NCBI RefSeq assembly: GCF_023715745.1
Contig: NZ_JAMBOV010000001.1
Location: 310,001 to 374,000, forward strand
Length of the DNA stretch: 64,000 nt
DNA from: Microbacterium oleivorans
Lineage (GTDB): Bacteria > Actinomycetota > Actinomycetes > Actinomycetales > Microbacteriaceae
Direction of reading: 5' to 3'
The translations under genes were made by a program, and so were the position numbers. Position 1 is the stretch's first letter; every line of letters begins with the position of its first letter. Below are positions 19,646-28,845 of the stretch, in pieces. The notes under the pieces are model-generated. The model saw nothing but the letters and a program-made list of their open reading frames with translations. It did no database searches and was not told where the DNA came from.

Positions 19646-20332
19646 TCAGGCCGACAACCGCGCCAGGCGCACGCGCAGGCCGGTCAACATCGCCTCGATG
19701 CCGGCCTCGAACGACGCCTGGGCCGGCCGTGTTCCCGACGGGGAGCGGCGTGCCGCGGCGGTGACGCGGCTGAGGGTCGGAGCGTCCTGCGGGCTCCGGA
19801 GCTGGAACATGTCCGCCGGCGCGACCGCGTCGAGCGCGGCGCCCATGATGAAGTCCTCGAGTGCGACGAGCGTCGTCATCACATCGTCCTCGGGCCATCC
19901 CGCTCTCAAGAATGCGGCGACGACCCGCTCGTACATCCCCGTCGTGCGGCCGGCGCCGTCCAGCGCGGTGGTCGCGAAGACCGCGATCGTGGCGGGATGG
20001 CGGGCGAACGCGTCGCGGTAGGAGCGAGCCCACACGAGGAGGGCGTCGAAGAAGGGGACCGAGTCGAACACATCGGTGTCGATGCGATCACTGACGAGCT
20101 CCCGCACGCGGGCGAGGACCTCCTCCTTGCCGGTGACGTGGTTGTACAAGGCGGATGCTCCGACGCCGAGGCGACGCGCGAGCTGAGCCATCGTGAAGTC
20201 GCCCGACTCGTCGAGCAGGCCGATGGCCGCATCGGCGATGCTGTCGGCGGTGATCACGGGTGCGAGCGGGCGCCCCGCGCGGCGGGACCGACGTCGGTTT
20301 CCTGCCGGCTGATCCGCGGCTGCAGCTTTCAT
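19646..20332 (-). CDS. TetR-family regulator
   Basis: The 228-residue protein has a TetR helix-turn-helix (FTMAQLARRLGVGASALYNHVTGKEEVLARV) after a basic N-terminal tail, and a C-terminal all-helical ligand domain typical of the TetR proper branch. The frame is open further upstream to 20551, but the ATG at 20332 has GAGG five bases before it and gives the normal N-terminus. It is transcribed away from the ABC-transporter/amidohydrolase operon. Two related palindromes in the divergent region, each just after a probable transcription start, indicate that it represses both itself and that operon. The inducer is probably the imported substrate. Confidence 0.92.
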   Translation of the reverse strand: MKAAAADQPAGNRRRSRRAGRPLAPVITADSIADAAIGLLDESGDFTMAQLARRLGVGASALYNHVTGKEEVLARVRELVSDRIDTDVFDSVPFFDALLVWARSYRDAFARHPATIAVFATTALDGAGRTTGMYERVVAAFLRAGWPEDDVMTTLVALEDFIMGAALDAVAPADMFQLRSPQDAPTLSRVTAAARRSPSGTRPAQASFEAGIEAMLTGLRVRLARLSA

Positions 20333-20403
20333 CGAGACCTCATCGTATGGGCCGCCATCCCTCGCCGTGCTCTGCGGCTCCGCGATTCGTGACGATCCTT
20401 CGT

Positions 20404-20420
20404 TGTGAACGCTGTTCATC
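20404..20420. promoter_or_regulatory. TetR operator, regulator-proximal copy
   Basis: TGTGAACGCTGTTCATC matches the perfect palindrome at 20536 at 12 of 17 positions and keeps both TGAAC half-sites. On the minus strand it lies about seven bases after a TAAACA -10-like hexamer (20427-20432), where bound repressor would block transcription of the tetR-type gene. Confidence 0.62.
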
Positions 20421-20494
20421 AGGACTTGTTTATCATCTCGAACCACGGCGGAAACACAGGCGTAACGCCCCGAATATTCGCCCAAAAATGACGC

Positions 20495-20523
20495 TTGTGG
20501 ATCGATGCAGCGCGCCCTACGAT
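20495..20523 (+). promoter_or_regulatory. Sigma-70-type promoter of the ABC/amidohydrolase operon
   Basis: TTGTGG (20495-20500) and TACGAT (20518-20523) are separated by 17 bases, the optimal spacing. The predicted start, near 20530, falls six bases before the perfect TetR-type palindrome. Confidence 0.65.
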
Positions 20524-20535
20524 CTAGCAACAAGA

Positions 20536-20552
20536 AATGAACGACGTTCATT
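20536..20552. promoter_or_regulatory. TetR operator, operon-proximal copy
   Basis: AATGAACGACGTTCATT is a perfect 17-base palindrome around a single central base, a typical TetR-family operator. It sits immediately downstream of the predicted transcription start of the transporter operon and has a related partner at 20404. Confidence 0.78.
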
Positions 20553-20684
20553 CAGGCATACTCCCCGTCGACGATGACGCGGACGTCGCCGCCGCCCGAA
20601 CTGCTCCTCACGCACCACCCCTGCTGACGCTCTTCCCGCACCACCCTGTCGAGTCACATCCGCTCACCCACAGAAAGCCCGCAC

Positions 20685-21683
20685 ATGCGCAGATCAATCC
20701 GTCTCACCGCTGCAGTGGTCCTCGCCTCCGCGCTCGCCCTGACCGGCTGCACCTCCCTCGCACCCACCACCGGCCCCGCCCCCGATCCGGGATCCGACTC
20801 CGGCGATTCCAGCGCGAAGGGCGCGGTCGCACTGAGCTTCGCCGGCCTGGACATCCAGGTGTGGAACACCCTGCTCGACAAGATCGGCCCGAAGGTCGAG
20901 GACGCGGGGTACGAGTTCCTCAGCGACGATCCCCAGTGGGACCTCCAGACGCAGATCTCCGATTGGGAATCCTGGATCGCGCGCGGCGACGTGAAGGCGA
21001 TCATGGGATACCCCGTGCAGTCGGACTCCATGGTCACCGTGACCCAGCAGGCCCAGCAGGCGGGCGTCCAGGTGTTGGGGTACGCCAGCGAGTGGGAGGG
21101 CACCAGCGCAGCCGTGCTGATCGACAACCGCACCGATGGCATCAACCTCGGCGAGGCGATGGGCGAGTGGGTGAACGAGAAGTACGGCGCCGATCAAGCG
21201 GTCCCGGTGGCGCTGCTCGGCTACTGGGACACTGACCTCGGGCGCGAGCGCTCGGAGGGCATCGTCGAGGGGCTGAAGAAGGCCGAGGCGAACGTGTCGG
21301 TGACGGAGCACTCCGTCATCTCACTCGACGACGGCTACAAGGCCGCCCAGAACCAGCTCGCCGCTGTCCCCGACACCAAGGTGTGGATCTCGATGGGGCC
21401 GGACCCGGCCGTCGGTGCCTACCAGGCGCTCTTGGACTCCGGCGTCGCCGCGAACGACCCTGACGTCGCGGTGGGCAGCATCGATGCGACGGACGAGATC
21501 CTCGACATCTTCACGGAGAAGGACTCGATCTGGCGGGTGCTGTTCTCGCCGCGGCTCGATGACCTCGCCGACGAAATGGCGGCGCTCCTCGTCGCCTCGG
21601 CCAGCGGGGAGGAGCTCAAGACGAGCACCCTCGGATCCGAACGCGTGACCGCCGACAACGCCGACACCTTCTACGTCGAGTGA
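20685..21683 (+). CDS. Sugar-type ABC transporter substrate-binding lipoprotein
   Basis: A 332-residue binding protein of the RbsB-like (periplasmic-binding-protein 4) group. It carries a lipoprotein signal with lipobox ALTGC and lipidated C22, so it is anchored outside the membrane. The mature part has the two-lobe pattern, including WISMGPDPAVGAYQALLDSG in the second lobe. Although the class usually binds sugars, the operon continues with two amidohydrolases, so the ligand may be a sugar-like amide, glycoside or other polar compound. The stop overlaps a GTGA and the ATPase gene follows within 30 bases. Confidence 0.9.
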   Translation: MRRSIRLTAAVVLASALALTGCTSLAPTTGPAPDPGSDSGDSSAKGAVALSFAGLDIQVWNTLLDKIGPKVEDAGYEFLSDDPQWDLQTQISDWESWIARGDVKAIMGYPVQSDSMVTVTQQAQQAGVQVLGYASEWEGTSAAVLIDNRTDGINLGEAMGEWVNEKYGADQAVPVALLGYWDTDLGRERSEGIVEGLKKAEANVSVTEHSVISLDDGYKAAQNQLAAVPDTKVWISMGPDPAVGAYQALLDSGVAANDPDVAVGSIDATDEILDIFTEKDSIWRVLFSPRLDDLADEMAALLVASASGEELKTSTLGSERVTADNADTFYVE

Positions 21684-21712
21684 GCGACGCGATGGCATCG
21701 GAGGTGACGCGG

Positions 21713-23170
21713 ATGACGCCGCGACTGGAGCTGGCCGGAATCGGCGTGCAGTTCGGGGCGACATCGGCGCTCGACGGAGTGGAACTGACCGTGCCGGCCG
21801 GGCAGATCGTAGGTCTGCTCGGGCACAACGGAGCAGGCAAGACCACCCTATTCAACGTCATCTCCGGTGTCATCGCTCCGTCGATCGGCAGCTTCAGCCT
21901 CGACGGTCGGGATGCCGGCAAGGGACTCACCCCGCGTGACGCCAGCGACCTGGGGATCACCGTCATCCACCAGGAGCCGGCGCTCGCGCAGAACCTCTCG
22001 GTCCTCGACAACCTCTTCCTGGGACGCTCCGCGCGCGGCGGTGGTGCCGCTCGAGCGGCAAGCGCCCGCGCGGCCCTCGACCGGGTCGGATCGTCGGTGT
22101 CTCTCGACACGCCCGTCGGCGCGCTGGGTCTCGGCGATCGGCAGCTCGTCGACCTGGCGCGCGGCCTCCTCGCGGGCGATATGAAGCTGTTGCTGCTGGA
22201 CGAACCGACTGCCGCTCTGGGGCGAGCCGAGACCGACTACCTCCACGACCTCATCCGATCGCTCGCCGCCGAGGGCGTCACGGTGATGTACGTCTCGCAC
22301 CGGCTGCCGGACATCCTCACGGTGTGCGACCGGATCGTCGTGCTGCGCGGCGGCCGCGTCGTCGAGGACGATCGCGCCGCCGCGTTCACCCCCGCCCTGC
22401 TCGCCTCCGCTCTCGTCCCCGACATCCAGGAGCATGTGTTCTCGGATGCGAACGTGGGGGAGCGGACGCTGGCGACGGCGCAGGGCCCCGAGATCATCGC
22501 ACACGCCGGCGAGGTCGTCGGCCTGTTCGGGATGGCGGCGGGGGAGCAGTTCCGGCTGCTGAGCGCGCTGGGCGGGCAGGAGGGCCGGTACCCGCTCGAT
22601 CTGGGCGACAGGAGAACCGCAGTCACGAGCCCGGCCGATGCCATCACCAAAGGAATCTTCCTGGTGCCGGCCGACCGCGAGCGGGACGGCCTCGTGCACG
22701 GCCAGACCGCGCTCGAGAACGTGCTCCTGCCGTGGTATTCGCAACCGTGGTGGCGCGCGTTCTGGGTGACCGACTCCACGGGCCTCGACGTCTATCGACG
22801 TGCGCGGGAGGACTTCGGCATCACCGGTCCCGACCACACCGCTGCCGTGTCGTCGTTCAGCGGGGGCAACCGTCAGAAGCACCTCCTGGCGCGCTGGACC
22901 CATCCGCGGACACCGCGCGTTCTTCTGCTCGCACAGCCGACGCAGGGCGTGGACGTCGGGGCGAAGGTCGACATCGTACGGGTCGTCCGCGAGACGGCGG
23001 CGCGCGGCGTGTGCGTCCTCGTCGCGTCAGCCGAGTCGGACGAGATCGCATCCATGTGCGACCGCTCCTACGTCATCGTCGGAGACCGCGTCTCGGAGCT
23101 CCGACGCTCCGACCGTTTCGACGCAGACCTGCTCGGCGAGCTCCTCGCCCTCGCGGCCCCGGCCGCCTGA
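21713..23170 (+). CDS. RbsA-like duplicated ABC transporter ATPase
   Basis: The 485-residue protein has two ABC domains in tandem. The first has a full Walker A (GHNGAGKTTLF) and Walker B (LLLLDEPTAAL). The second has the degenerate phosphate loop typical of RbsA-type ATPases (VVGLFGMAAGEQ) with signature SSFSGGNRQKHLLARW and LLLAQPTQGVDVG. A GTG at 21680 overlaps the preceding stop, but the ATG at 21713 follows a near-perfect GGAGGTGA by five bases, so I prefer it. It powers uptake with the adjacent binding protein and permease. Confidence 0.92.
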   Translation: MTPRLELAGIGVQFGATSALDGVELTVPAGQIVGLLGHNGAGKTTLFNVISGVIAPSIGSFSLDGRDAGKGLTPRDASDLGITVIHQEPALAQNLSVLDNLFLGRSARGGGAARAASARAALDRVGSSVSLDTPVGALGLGDRQLVDLARGLLAGDMKLLLLDEPTAALGRAETDYLHDLIRSLAAEGVTVMYVSHRLPDILTVCDRIVVLRGGRVVEDDRAAAFTPALLASALVPDIQEHVFSDANVGERTLATAQGPEIIAHAGEVVGLFGMAAGEQFRLLSALGGQEGRYPLDLGDRRTAVTSPADAITKGIFLVPADRERDGLVHGQTALENVLLPWYSQPWWRAFWVTDSTGLDVYRRAREDFGITGPDHTAAVSSFSGGNRQKHLLARWTHPRTPRVLLLAQPTQGVDVGAKVDIVRVVRETAARGVCVLVASAESDEIASMCDRSYVIVGDRVSELRRSDRFDADLLGELLALAAPAA

Positions 23171-23202
23171 CCACGAACGCCCGTACAGGAGACCCGCACC
23201 TC

Positions 23203-24222
23203 ATGAACAGCTCCCGCGCCAAACTCTTCCTCGCGAAGAACGGCATCTTCATCGCGCTCATCGCGCTCATCGCTCTCTTCGGGGCCTTGAACCCCAACTT
23301 CCTCACCGTCGGCAGCGCGACCAACGTCCTCATGCAGGCCACGGAGCTGGCGATCATCGCGATCCCGCTGGCGTTCCTCATCATGTCGGGCACGATCGAC
23401 CTCTCCGTTGGTTCGGTCGCGTCGCTGGCCGGGGTGACCGCCGGTCTCGTCATGGTCGCAACGGGTTCGACGGCGACAGGCATCCTCGTCGGTCTGGCAG
23501 TCGGCCTCGGCGCGGGCGCGCTGAACGGGCTGCTCATCGCCTACCTCGGACTCAACTCGTTCGTCGTCACACTGGGGGCGCTGAGCGTCTGGGGCGGGCT
23601 GGCCCTGCTCGTGACCGGTGGGAAGACGGTGACGCGTACGGATCTGCCGGCCGACTTCCGGAGCATCGGGACCGCCGGTCTCGGACCGATCCCCGTGCAG
23701 ATCGTCATCCTCGTCCTCCTCATCGTGGCCGGCTGGTACGTCCTGAACCGCACACAGTTCGGCAAGCAGGTGCTCGCCATCGGCGGTAACCGTCGTGCGG
23801 CGCGACTGATGGGGGTGCGGGTCGCCCGCACCCAGTTCATCCTCTTCGCGATGAGCGGGCTGTTCGCGGCCTTCGCCGGCATCATGCTCGCCGCGAAGGT
23901 CCAATCGGCCAGTCCGACCATCGGGACGGGCATGGAGCTCAACGCGCTCACTGTCGTGCTGCTGGGTGGCGTCGCCTTCGAAGGCGGCCTCGGTCGCATC
24001 TCCAACGTCGTCGCCGGCCTGTTGTTCTTCCGGGTGCTGAACAACGGCCTCATCTTCCTCCAGGCCTCCCCGTTCCTCCAGACGGTGCTGATCGGCGTGA
24101 TGCTGATCGTCGCCGTGGGGCTCGACTCGACGATCCAGCGCATCATCCGGTCGTCGTGGGCGCAGCTCGGCAGACGAGCGACATCAGCGCCCCCTGCCCA
24201 GACACCCGTCACCGCGAAGTGA
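23203..24222 (+). CDS. RbsC-like ABC transporter permease
   Basis: A 339-residue permease of the branched-chain/ribose type with 8-10 hydrophobic helices. The conserved cytoplasmic-loop block IGGNRRAARLMGVRV contacts the ATPase, and IPLAFLIMSGTIDLSVGSV is a hallmark of the family. The ATG at 23203 follows an AGGAGA ribosome site and lies 32 bases after the ATPase stop. One permease gene is enough, as these transporters work as homodimers. It completes the import system whose substrate is probably processed by the two downstream hydrolases. Confidence 0.92.
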   Translation: MNSSRAKLFLAKNGIFIALIALIALFGALNPNFLTVGSATNVLMQATELAIIAIPLAFLIMSGTIDLSVGSVASLAGVTAGLVMVATGSTATGILVGLAVGLGAGALNGLLIAYLGLNSFVVTLGALSVWGGLALLVTGGKTVTRTDLPADFRSIGTAGLGPIPVQIVILVLLIVAGWYVLNRTQFGKQVLAIGGNRRAARLMGVRVARTQFILFAMSGLFAAFAGIMLAAKVQSASPTIGTGMELNALTVVLLGGVAFEGGLGRISNVVAGLLFFRVLNNGLIFLQASPFLQTVLIGVMLIVAVGLDSTIQRIIRSSWAQLGRRATSAPPAQTPVTAK

Positions 24223-24230
24223 GTACATCC

Positions 24231-25871
24231 ATGCACACCCCCGAACTCGTCCTGATCGCCGACGACATCCTCACGCTCGACCCGATCCGACCTCGCGCGA
24301 AGGCGCTCGCCATCGCCGACGGCACGATCGTCGCCGTGGGGGGCGCGGAGGAGGTGCGGGCACTCGCCGGCGAGGGCACGCGCGTCGAGGAGATCCGGGG
24401 CGTCCTCACCCCGGGGATGATCGACAGCCACACCCACGTCGTGTGGGGTCTCGAGCTCACCCGAGGCGAACAGCTCACCGACCTGGATCTGTCGGCGGTG
24501 CGGGAGCGGGTGCGGGCCGCCGCGGAGGCCAACCGGGGGGACCAGTGGGTGCACGGGTGGGGACTCGACCCCAACCTGTTCACCGAGACGGGGTTCACCG
24601 GTCGGATCTTCGACGACGTCACAGGTGACGTGCCGATGTTCCTGCGTATGAGGGACGGGCACTCGGCGATCGCCAATACCGCGGCCGTCCGCGCCGCCGG
24701 ACTCACGGGTTCGGAGACCTTCCCCGATGAGGCCCGGATCGGTGTCGCCGAGGATGGGACGCCCAACGGCTACATCCTGGAAGTGCGAGCGATGGAACTC
24801 GTCCTCTCGCATGCGCCGGAGGAATCACTCGACTCCATGACCGCGCGTCTCAAGGAACTGCTCGCGGACATGGCCGCCGCAGGCATCGTCTCGACGTACG
24901 TCATGGACTACCACCGGTTCACGGAGCCCCTCATGCGACGCCTCGAGGCCGAGGGCGATCTGCCGGTGCGGTTGAAGTTCTCCCCCTTCGTGTATCCGGG
25001 CGCGTCGGAGCAGGACCTGCAGCAGATCCTGGACCTTCAGGGCACGGGAGGTCGCCGGTGGCTCGTGGAGGGCGTGAAGTTCTTCATCGACGGCACCATC
25101 GACAACGGGTCCGCGTGGCTGGAGTGGCCCGACGCCTACGGGCAGGGGACCACCTCCATCTGGACCGACCCCGACGCGTACCGCAGCGCGGTCGCCTTCT
25201 TCGTGGAGCACGGCGTCCCGACCGCGACTCACGCCATCGGGGACAAGGGCGTCGCGTTCGTCCTCGACGCGTTGGAGGACCTGGGACCGAAGGTGGCCGA
25301 GGGTGCGCATCGCATCGAGCACATCGAGACGATCCCGGACGAGGTGGTGCCGCGCTTCGCGCAGCTGGGGGTCATCGCGAGCATGCAGCCCATCGCCGGG
25401 ACGCATCACACTCGCGCCGACATGACCGACAACTGGTCCACCCGGTTGGGTGTCGAGCGGGCGAGTCATGGCTGGCGCTGTCGGGACCTGCATGACGCGG
25501 GCACGATCATCGCCCTCGGATCGGACTGGCCCATCGTCCCATTCGACCCTCGTGTGGTGATGGCGGACACGATCCTCCGTCGGCCCGTCGAAAGGCCGGA
25601 GGTCGAGCCGATCCGTGCCGAGCAGGGTCTCACATCCGAGGAGGCGTTGGAGGGCTACACGGTCAACGCGGCGCGAGCCGCCGGCTGGCAGGACATCACC
25701 GGAACGATCGCGGTCGGAAAACGCGCCGATCTCACCGCATGGCAGACCGACCCGCTGGCGGTCTCCGCCGAACTGCTTCCCGAGGTCGGGATCGTCGGCA
25801 CGTGGATCGCGGGTCGGCAGGCGCACCAGGCCGTCCTGCAGGCGCCGGCCGGCGCGGAGGTGGCCCGATGA
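24231..25871 (+). CDS. YtcJ/NfdA-like amidohydrolase, copy 2
   Basis: A 546-residue amidohydrolase of family 3, closely related to the copy at 8581. Metal-site elements are DSHTHVV, VKFFIDGTIDNGSAWLEWPD, THAIGDKG, HRIEHIE and LGSDWPI. The ATG at 24231 lies eight bases after the permease stop; a GTG at 24219 overlapping that stop is a possible alternative. It overlaps the next hydrolase by ATGA. The operon structure implies that it acts on the compound imported by the ABC transporter, cleaving an amide or similar C-N bond. Confidence 0.88.
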   Translation: MHTPELVLIADDILTLDPIRPRAKALAIADGTIVAVGGAEEVRALAGEGTRVEEIRGVLTPGMIDSHTHVVWGLELTRGEQLTDLDLSAVRERVRAAAEANRGDQWVHGWGLDPNLFTETGFTGRIFDDVTGDVPMFLRMRDGHSAIANTAAVRAAGLTGSETFPDEARIGVAEDGTPNGYILEVRAMELVLSHAPEESLDSMTARLKELLADMAAAGIVSTYVMDYHRFTEPLMRRLEAEGDLPVRLKFSPFVYPGASEQDLQQILDLQGTGGRRWLVEGVKFFIDGTIDNGSAWLEWPDAYGQGTTSIWTDPDAYRSAVAFFVEHGVPTATHAIGDKGVAFVLDALEDLGPKVAEGAHRIEHIETIPDEVVPRFAQLGVIASMQPIAGTHHTRADMTDNWSTRLGVERASHGWRCRDLHDAGTIIALGSDWPIVPFDPRVVMADTILRRPVERPEVEPIRAEQGLTSEEALEGYTVNAARAAGWQDITGTIAVGKRADLTAWQTDPLAVSAELLPEVGIVGTWIAGRQAHQAVLQAPAGAEVAR

Positions 25872-27466
25872 CCGTCACCGTGTTCCACGGAGGTGCCGTC
25901 CGGGTCGATGGGGCGTCCCCTGACGCCGAGAGACTCGTCGTCGTCGACGGGGTGATCGCCTCACCGGACACCCCGATCCCGGCGGATGCAGAACACGTCG
26001 ATCTCGAGGGCGGGCTTCTGCTCCCCGCGTTCGGTGACGGCCACGCGCATCCGCTGCTGGCGGGCCGTGAGCGCGTCGGACCCGAACTGCGCGACGCGAC
26101 GACGGTGGCGGAGATCGCCGCGCGCGTGCGTGCGTGGGCAGCCGAGTCGGACCAGCCGTGGCTCGTGGGGGGCAGCTACGACGCCACGATCGTGGACGGC
26201 GGGATGTTCGACGCGCAGTGGCTCGACGTGGTCGACCGCCCGGTGGTGCTGCACGCCTGGGATTATCACACCGTGTGGGTGAACAGCGCCGCCCTGCGGG
26301 CCGCCGGCGTGGATGCGACGACGCCCGATCCCGACCTCGGTCGCATCGTCAGGCGGCCCGACGGCACTCCGATGGGCACGCTCGTGGAGCGGCCGGCGAT
26401 CGACCTCGTCCTGGGCCACGCGCCGCGCCCCACACTCGCCGCGGACGTCGACGCCCTCGCGTGGGCGTGCACGCTCCTCGCCTCTCACGGGATCACCTGG
26501 GTCCAAGAGGCGTGGTGCGAAACGGACGACGTGCCGGCCTGGCAGGCGGCCGCCGCATCCGGCCGCCTCGCCGTCGATGCCGACCTCGCTCTGAGAGCGG
26601 ATCCGACCCGCTGGCCGCGCCAGCTCGACGAACTGCGACGGTGCGCCGATGGGATCGACGACACTCCGGGTCTCACTTGTCGGACGATCAAGTTCTTCGT
26701 CGACGGGATCCTGGAGAACCACACGGCACACCTGTTGGAGTGCTACCACGACGCGCGTACGCGGGGCCTACCCAACTGGTCGCCGGAGCGTCTGGTCGAT
26801 GCCGTCGCCGCCTGCGACGCCGCGGGGTTCGACGTGCACCTGCACGCGATCGGCGACGCCGCGATGCGCGCCGCCCTGGACGCGGCCGAAGGCATCCGTG
26901 AGAGTCTGAGTCGCGGTCGGCGCCTCACGATCGCGCACGCTCAGGTGATCGACCCTGCTGACCTCCCGCGGCTTGCGGATCTCGACGTGACCATCTGCTT
27001 CCAGCCGCAGTGGGCGCTCGAGGACGCGGTCATGACGGACCTCACGCTGCCTCGCCTCGGCCCGCAGCGCGAGCTGCAGTACCGCATGCACTCCGCCCAG
27101 AAGGCGGGTGCCCGCATCAGCTTCGGCAGTGACTGGCCCGTGGGGACCGCCGACGTGCTCGTCGGTGTCCGCACGGCCGTGACACGCCGGGACCTGGGTG
27201 GTCGGCCGGGCGGCGGATGGCAGCCGGAAGAGCGTCTGACCATCGACGAGTCCCTCGCCGCCGCCACAAGCGGCGTCGCGTGGCAGGGCGGGGACCAGGA
27301 TCACCGCGGCGCCCTCCGCCCCGGCATGCGCGCCGACCTGGTCTGGCTCACCGAGGACATCCGCGCGATCGAGCCCGACGCCATCGCAGATGTCCACGTC
27401 CGCGGCACATGGCGTCGCGGAATCCGCACCTTCACGGCGACGCCGGCCTCGGTCGCCTCACACTGA
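25868..27466 (+). CDS. YtcJ-like amidohydrolase, copy 3 (divergent)
   Basis: A 532-residue amidohydrolase of the same family but clearly divergent. The first metal motif is GHAHPLL, the lysine segment is IKFFVDGILENHTAHLLE rather than the DNG-AWLE form of copies 1 and 2, and the later motifs are HAIGDAAM, AHAQV and GSDWPVG. The replaced block lines the active site in this family, so substrate preference probably differs; it may act on the product of copy 2 or on a related compound. Its ATG overlaps the stop of copy 2. Confidence 0.87.
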   Translation: MTVTVFHGGAVRVDGASPDAERLVVVDGVIASPDTPIPADAEHVDLEGGLLLPAFGDGHAHPLLAGRERVGPELRDATTVAEIAARVRAWAAESDQPWLVGGSYDATIVDGGMFDAQWLDVVDRPVVLHAWDYHTVWVNSAALRAAGVDATTPDPDLGRIVRRPDGTPMGTLVERPAIDLVLGHAPRPTLAADVDALAWACTLLASHGITWVQEAWCETDDVPAWQAAAASGRLAVDADLALRADPTRWPRQLDELRRCADGIDDTPGLTCRTIKFFVDGILENHTAHLLECYHDARTRGLPNWSPERLVDAVAACDAAGFDVHLHAIGDAAMRAALDAAEGIRESLSRGRRLTIAHAQVIDPADLPRLADLDVTICFQPQWALEDAVMTDLTLPRLGPQRELQYRMHSAQKAGARISFGSDWPVGTADVLVGVRTAVTRRDLGGRPGGGWQPEERLTIDESLAAATSGVAWQGGDQDHRGALRPGMRADLVWLTEDIRAIEPDAIADVHVRGTWRRGIRTFTATPASVASH

Positions 27467-27482
27467 CCCGACAAGGATCCTC

Positions 27483-28844
27483 ATGACCACCACCGAGACC
27501 ACCCTCAAGCGGGTGATGGGAGTCCCCTCCCTCGTCATCTTCGGCCTCGCCTACATGGTGCCGCTCGCCGTGTTCACCACCTACGGCCTCGTCGCTGTGA
27601 CGACGGACAATCATGTTCCGACCGCGTACCTCGTGACTCTGATCGCCATGCTCTTCACGGCCTTCAGCTACGCCGCTCTCGTGCCCGCGTATCCGCGTGC
27701 GGGGAGCGCTTACACCTATGCGCGCAAATCCTTCGGCGGCCACGTCGGCTTCCTCACCGGGTGGGCGCTGATGTTGGACTATCTGCTGCTGCCGCTCATC
27801 AACTACGTCCTCATCGGGATATATCTGAACGCCCAGCTGCCGGCCATCGCCCCCTGGATGTTCGCGCTCGTGGCCGTCCTCGTGATCACCGTCCTGAACG
27901 TCGTCGGCATCACCGTGGTCCGGAACGCGAACCTCGTCCTCGTCGGGCTGCAGCTCATCTTCGCCGCCGTCTTCGTCGGGTGTGCCGTCGCGTATGCGAT
28001 CCAGCATCCGACGGCGTCGCTCCTGCAGCCTCTGTACGACGCCGGTCTCACGGTTCCCGGTCTGCTGGCCGGTGGCGCGATCCTCGCGCTGTCGTTCCTC
28101 GGCTTCGACGCGATCTCGACGATGTCCGAGGAGGCCCGCGACCCCGCCCGGACGGTCCCCCGCGCGATCATCCTCACCACCGTCATCGGCGGACTCATCT
28201 TCACGCTGATCGCCTATGTGTCCACGCTCGTGATCCCGTCGGTCGCGGATATCGAAAACCCGGATGCGTCGGCGAACCAGATCATGGAGGTCGCGGCCGG
28301 GAAGTGGCTCGAGATCTTCTTCCTCTTCGCCTACATCGCCGGATGCGTCGCGGCGGCCCTGGCCTCGCAGGCATCCGTCGCGCGCATCCTGTTCGCGATG
28401 GGGCGAGACGGAGTGCTGCCCCGCCGACTCTTCGGGACGGTGAGCGCCCGCTGGCAGACGCCCATCGGCGCCGCTCTCTTCGTCGGGGTGATCTCGCTGG
28501 CCGCGCTGATCGCCGACCTCAACACGGTCGCGTCCCTCATCAGCTTCGGCGCGCTGGCAGCGTTCTCCCTCGTGAACCTCGCGGTCGTCAAGCACTTCCT
28601 GATCGACCAGCGCCGTCGCGGCGCCGCGGCCGTCCTCCGTTTCGGAGTCCTGCCCGGCCTGGGCTTCATCCTGACCGCCTGGTTATGGTTCAGCCTGTCG
28701 GCGATGGCCCTCACCGTGGGGCTCATCTGGGTGGGACTCGGTCTCGTGTGGCTCGCGGTCCTCACGCGCGGTTTCCGACGCCGGCCGCCCGAGGTCGAGT
28801 TCGAGGACACCGACCCGGACAGCGGCGTTCGGGTGCTCGCCTGA
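27483..28844 (+). CDS. APC-family permease, putrescine/amino-acid importer-like
   Basis: A 453-residue permease with about 12 helices. The pattern GVPSLVIFGLAYMVPLAVFTTYG, PRAGSAYTYARKSFGGHVGFLTGWALMLDYLLLP and LSFLGFDAISTMSEEARDP is that of the APC subgroup containing putrescine and amino acid importers. AAGGA lies five bases before the ATG. It ends the TetR-controlled run (20685-28844) and may take up, or export, the amine released by the amidohydrolases. The stop is separated by a single base from the convergent stop of the next gene. Confidence 0.9.
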   Translation: MTTTETTLKRVMGVPSLVIFGLAYMVPLAVFTTYGLVAVTTDNHVPTAYLVTLIAMLFTAFSYAALVPAYPRAGSAYTYARKSFGGHVGFLTGWALMLDYLLLPLINYVLIGIYLNAQLPAIAPWMFALVAVLVITVLNVVGITVVRNANLVLVGLQLIFAAVFVGCAVAYAIQHPTASLLQPLYDAGLTVPGLLAGGAILALSFLGFDAISTMSEEARDPARTVPRAIILTTVIGGLIFTLIAYVSTLVIPSVADIENPDASANQIMEVAAGKWLEIFFLFAYIAGCVAAALASQASVARILFAMGRDGVLPRRLFGTVSARWQTPIGAALFVGVISLAALIADLNTVASLISFGALAAFSLVNLAVVKHFLIDQRRRGAAAVLRFGVLPGLGFILTAWLWFSLSAMALTVGLIWVGLGLVWLAVLTRGFRRRPPEVEFEDTDPDSGVRVLA

Positions 28845-28845
28845 G

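Larger units (their letters stand above)
20333..20684. other. 352-base divergent control region
   Basis: This gap between the TetR gene and the ABC operon holds no gene I can support. Its middle is clearly less GC-rich than the coding DNA around it. It contains two copies of a TGAAC-type palindrome (20404-20420 and 20536-20552) and a good promoter on the + strand (20495-20523). About 130 bases between the second operator and the SBP start form a long untranslated leader with no strong hairpin visible. Confidence 0.7.
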
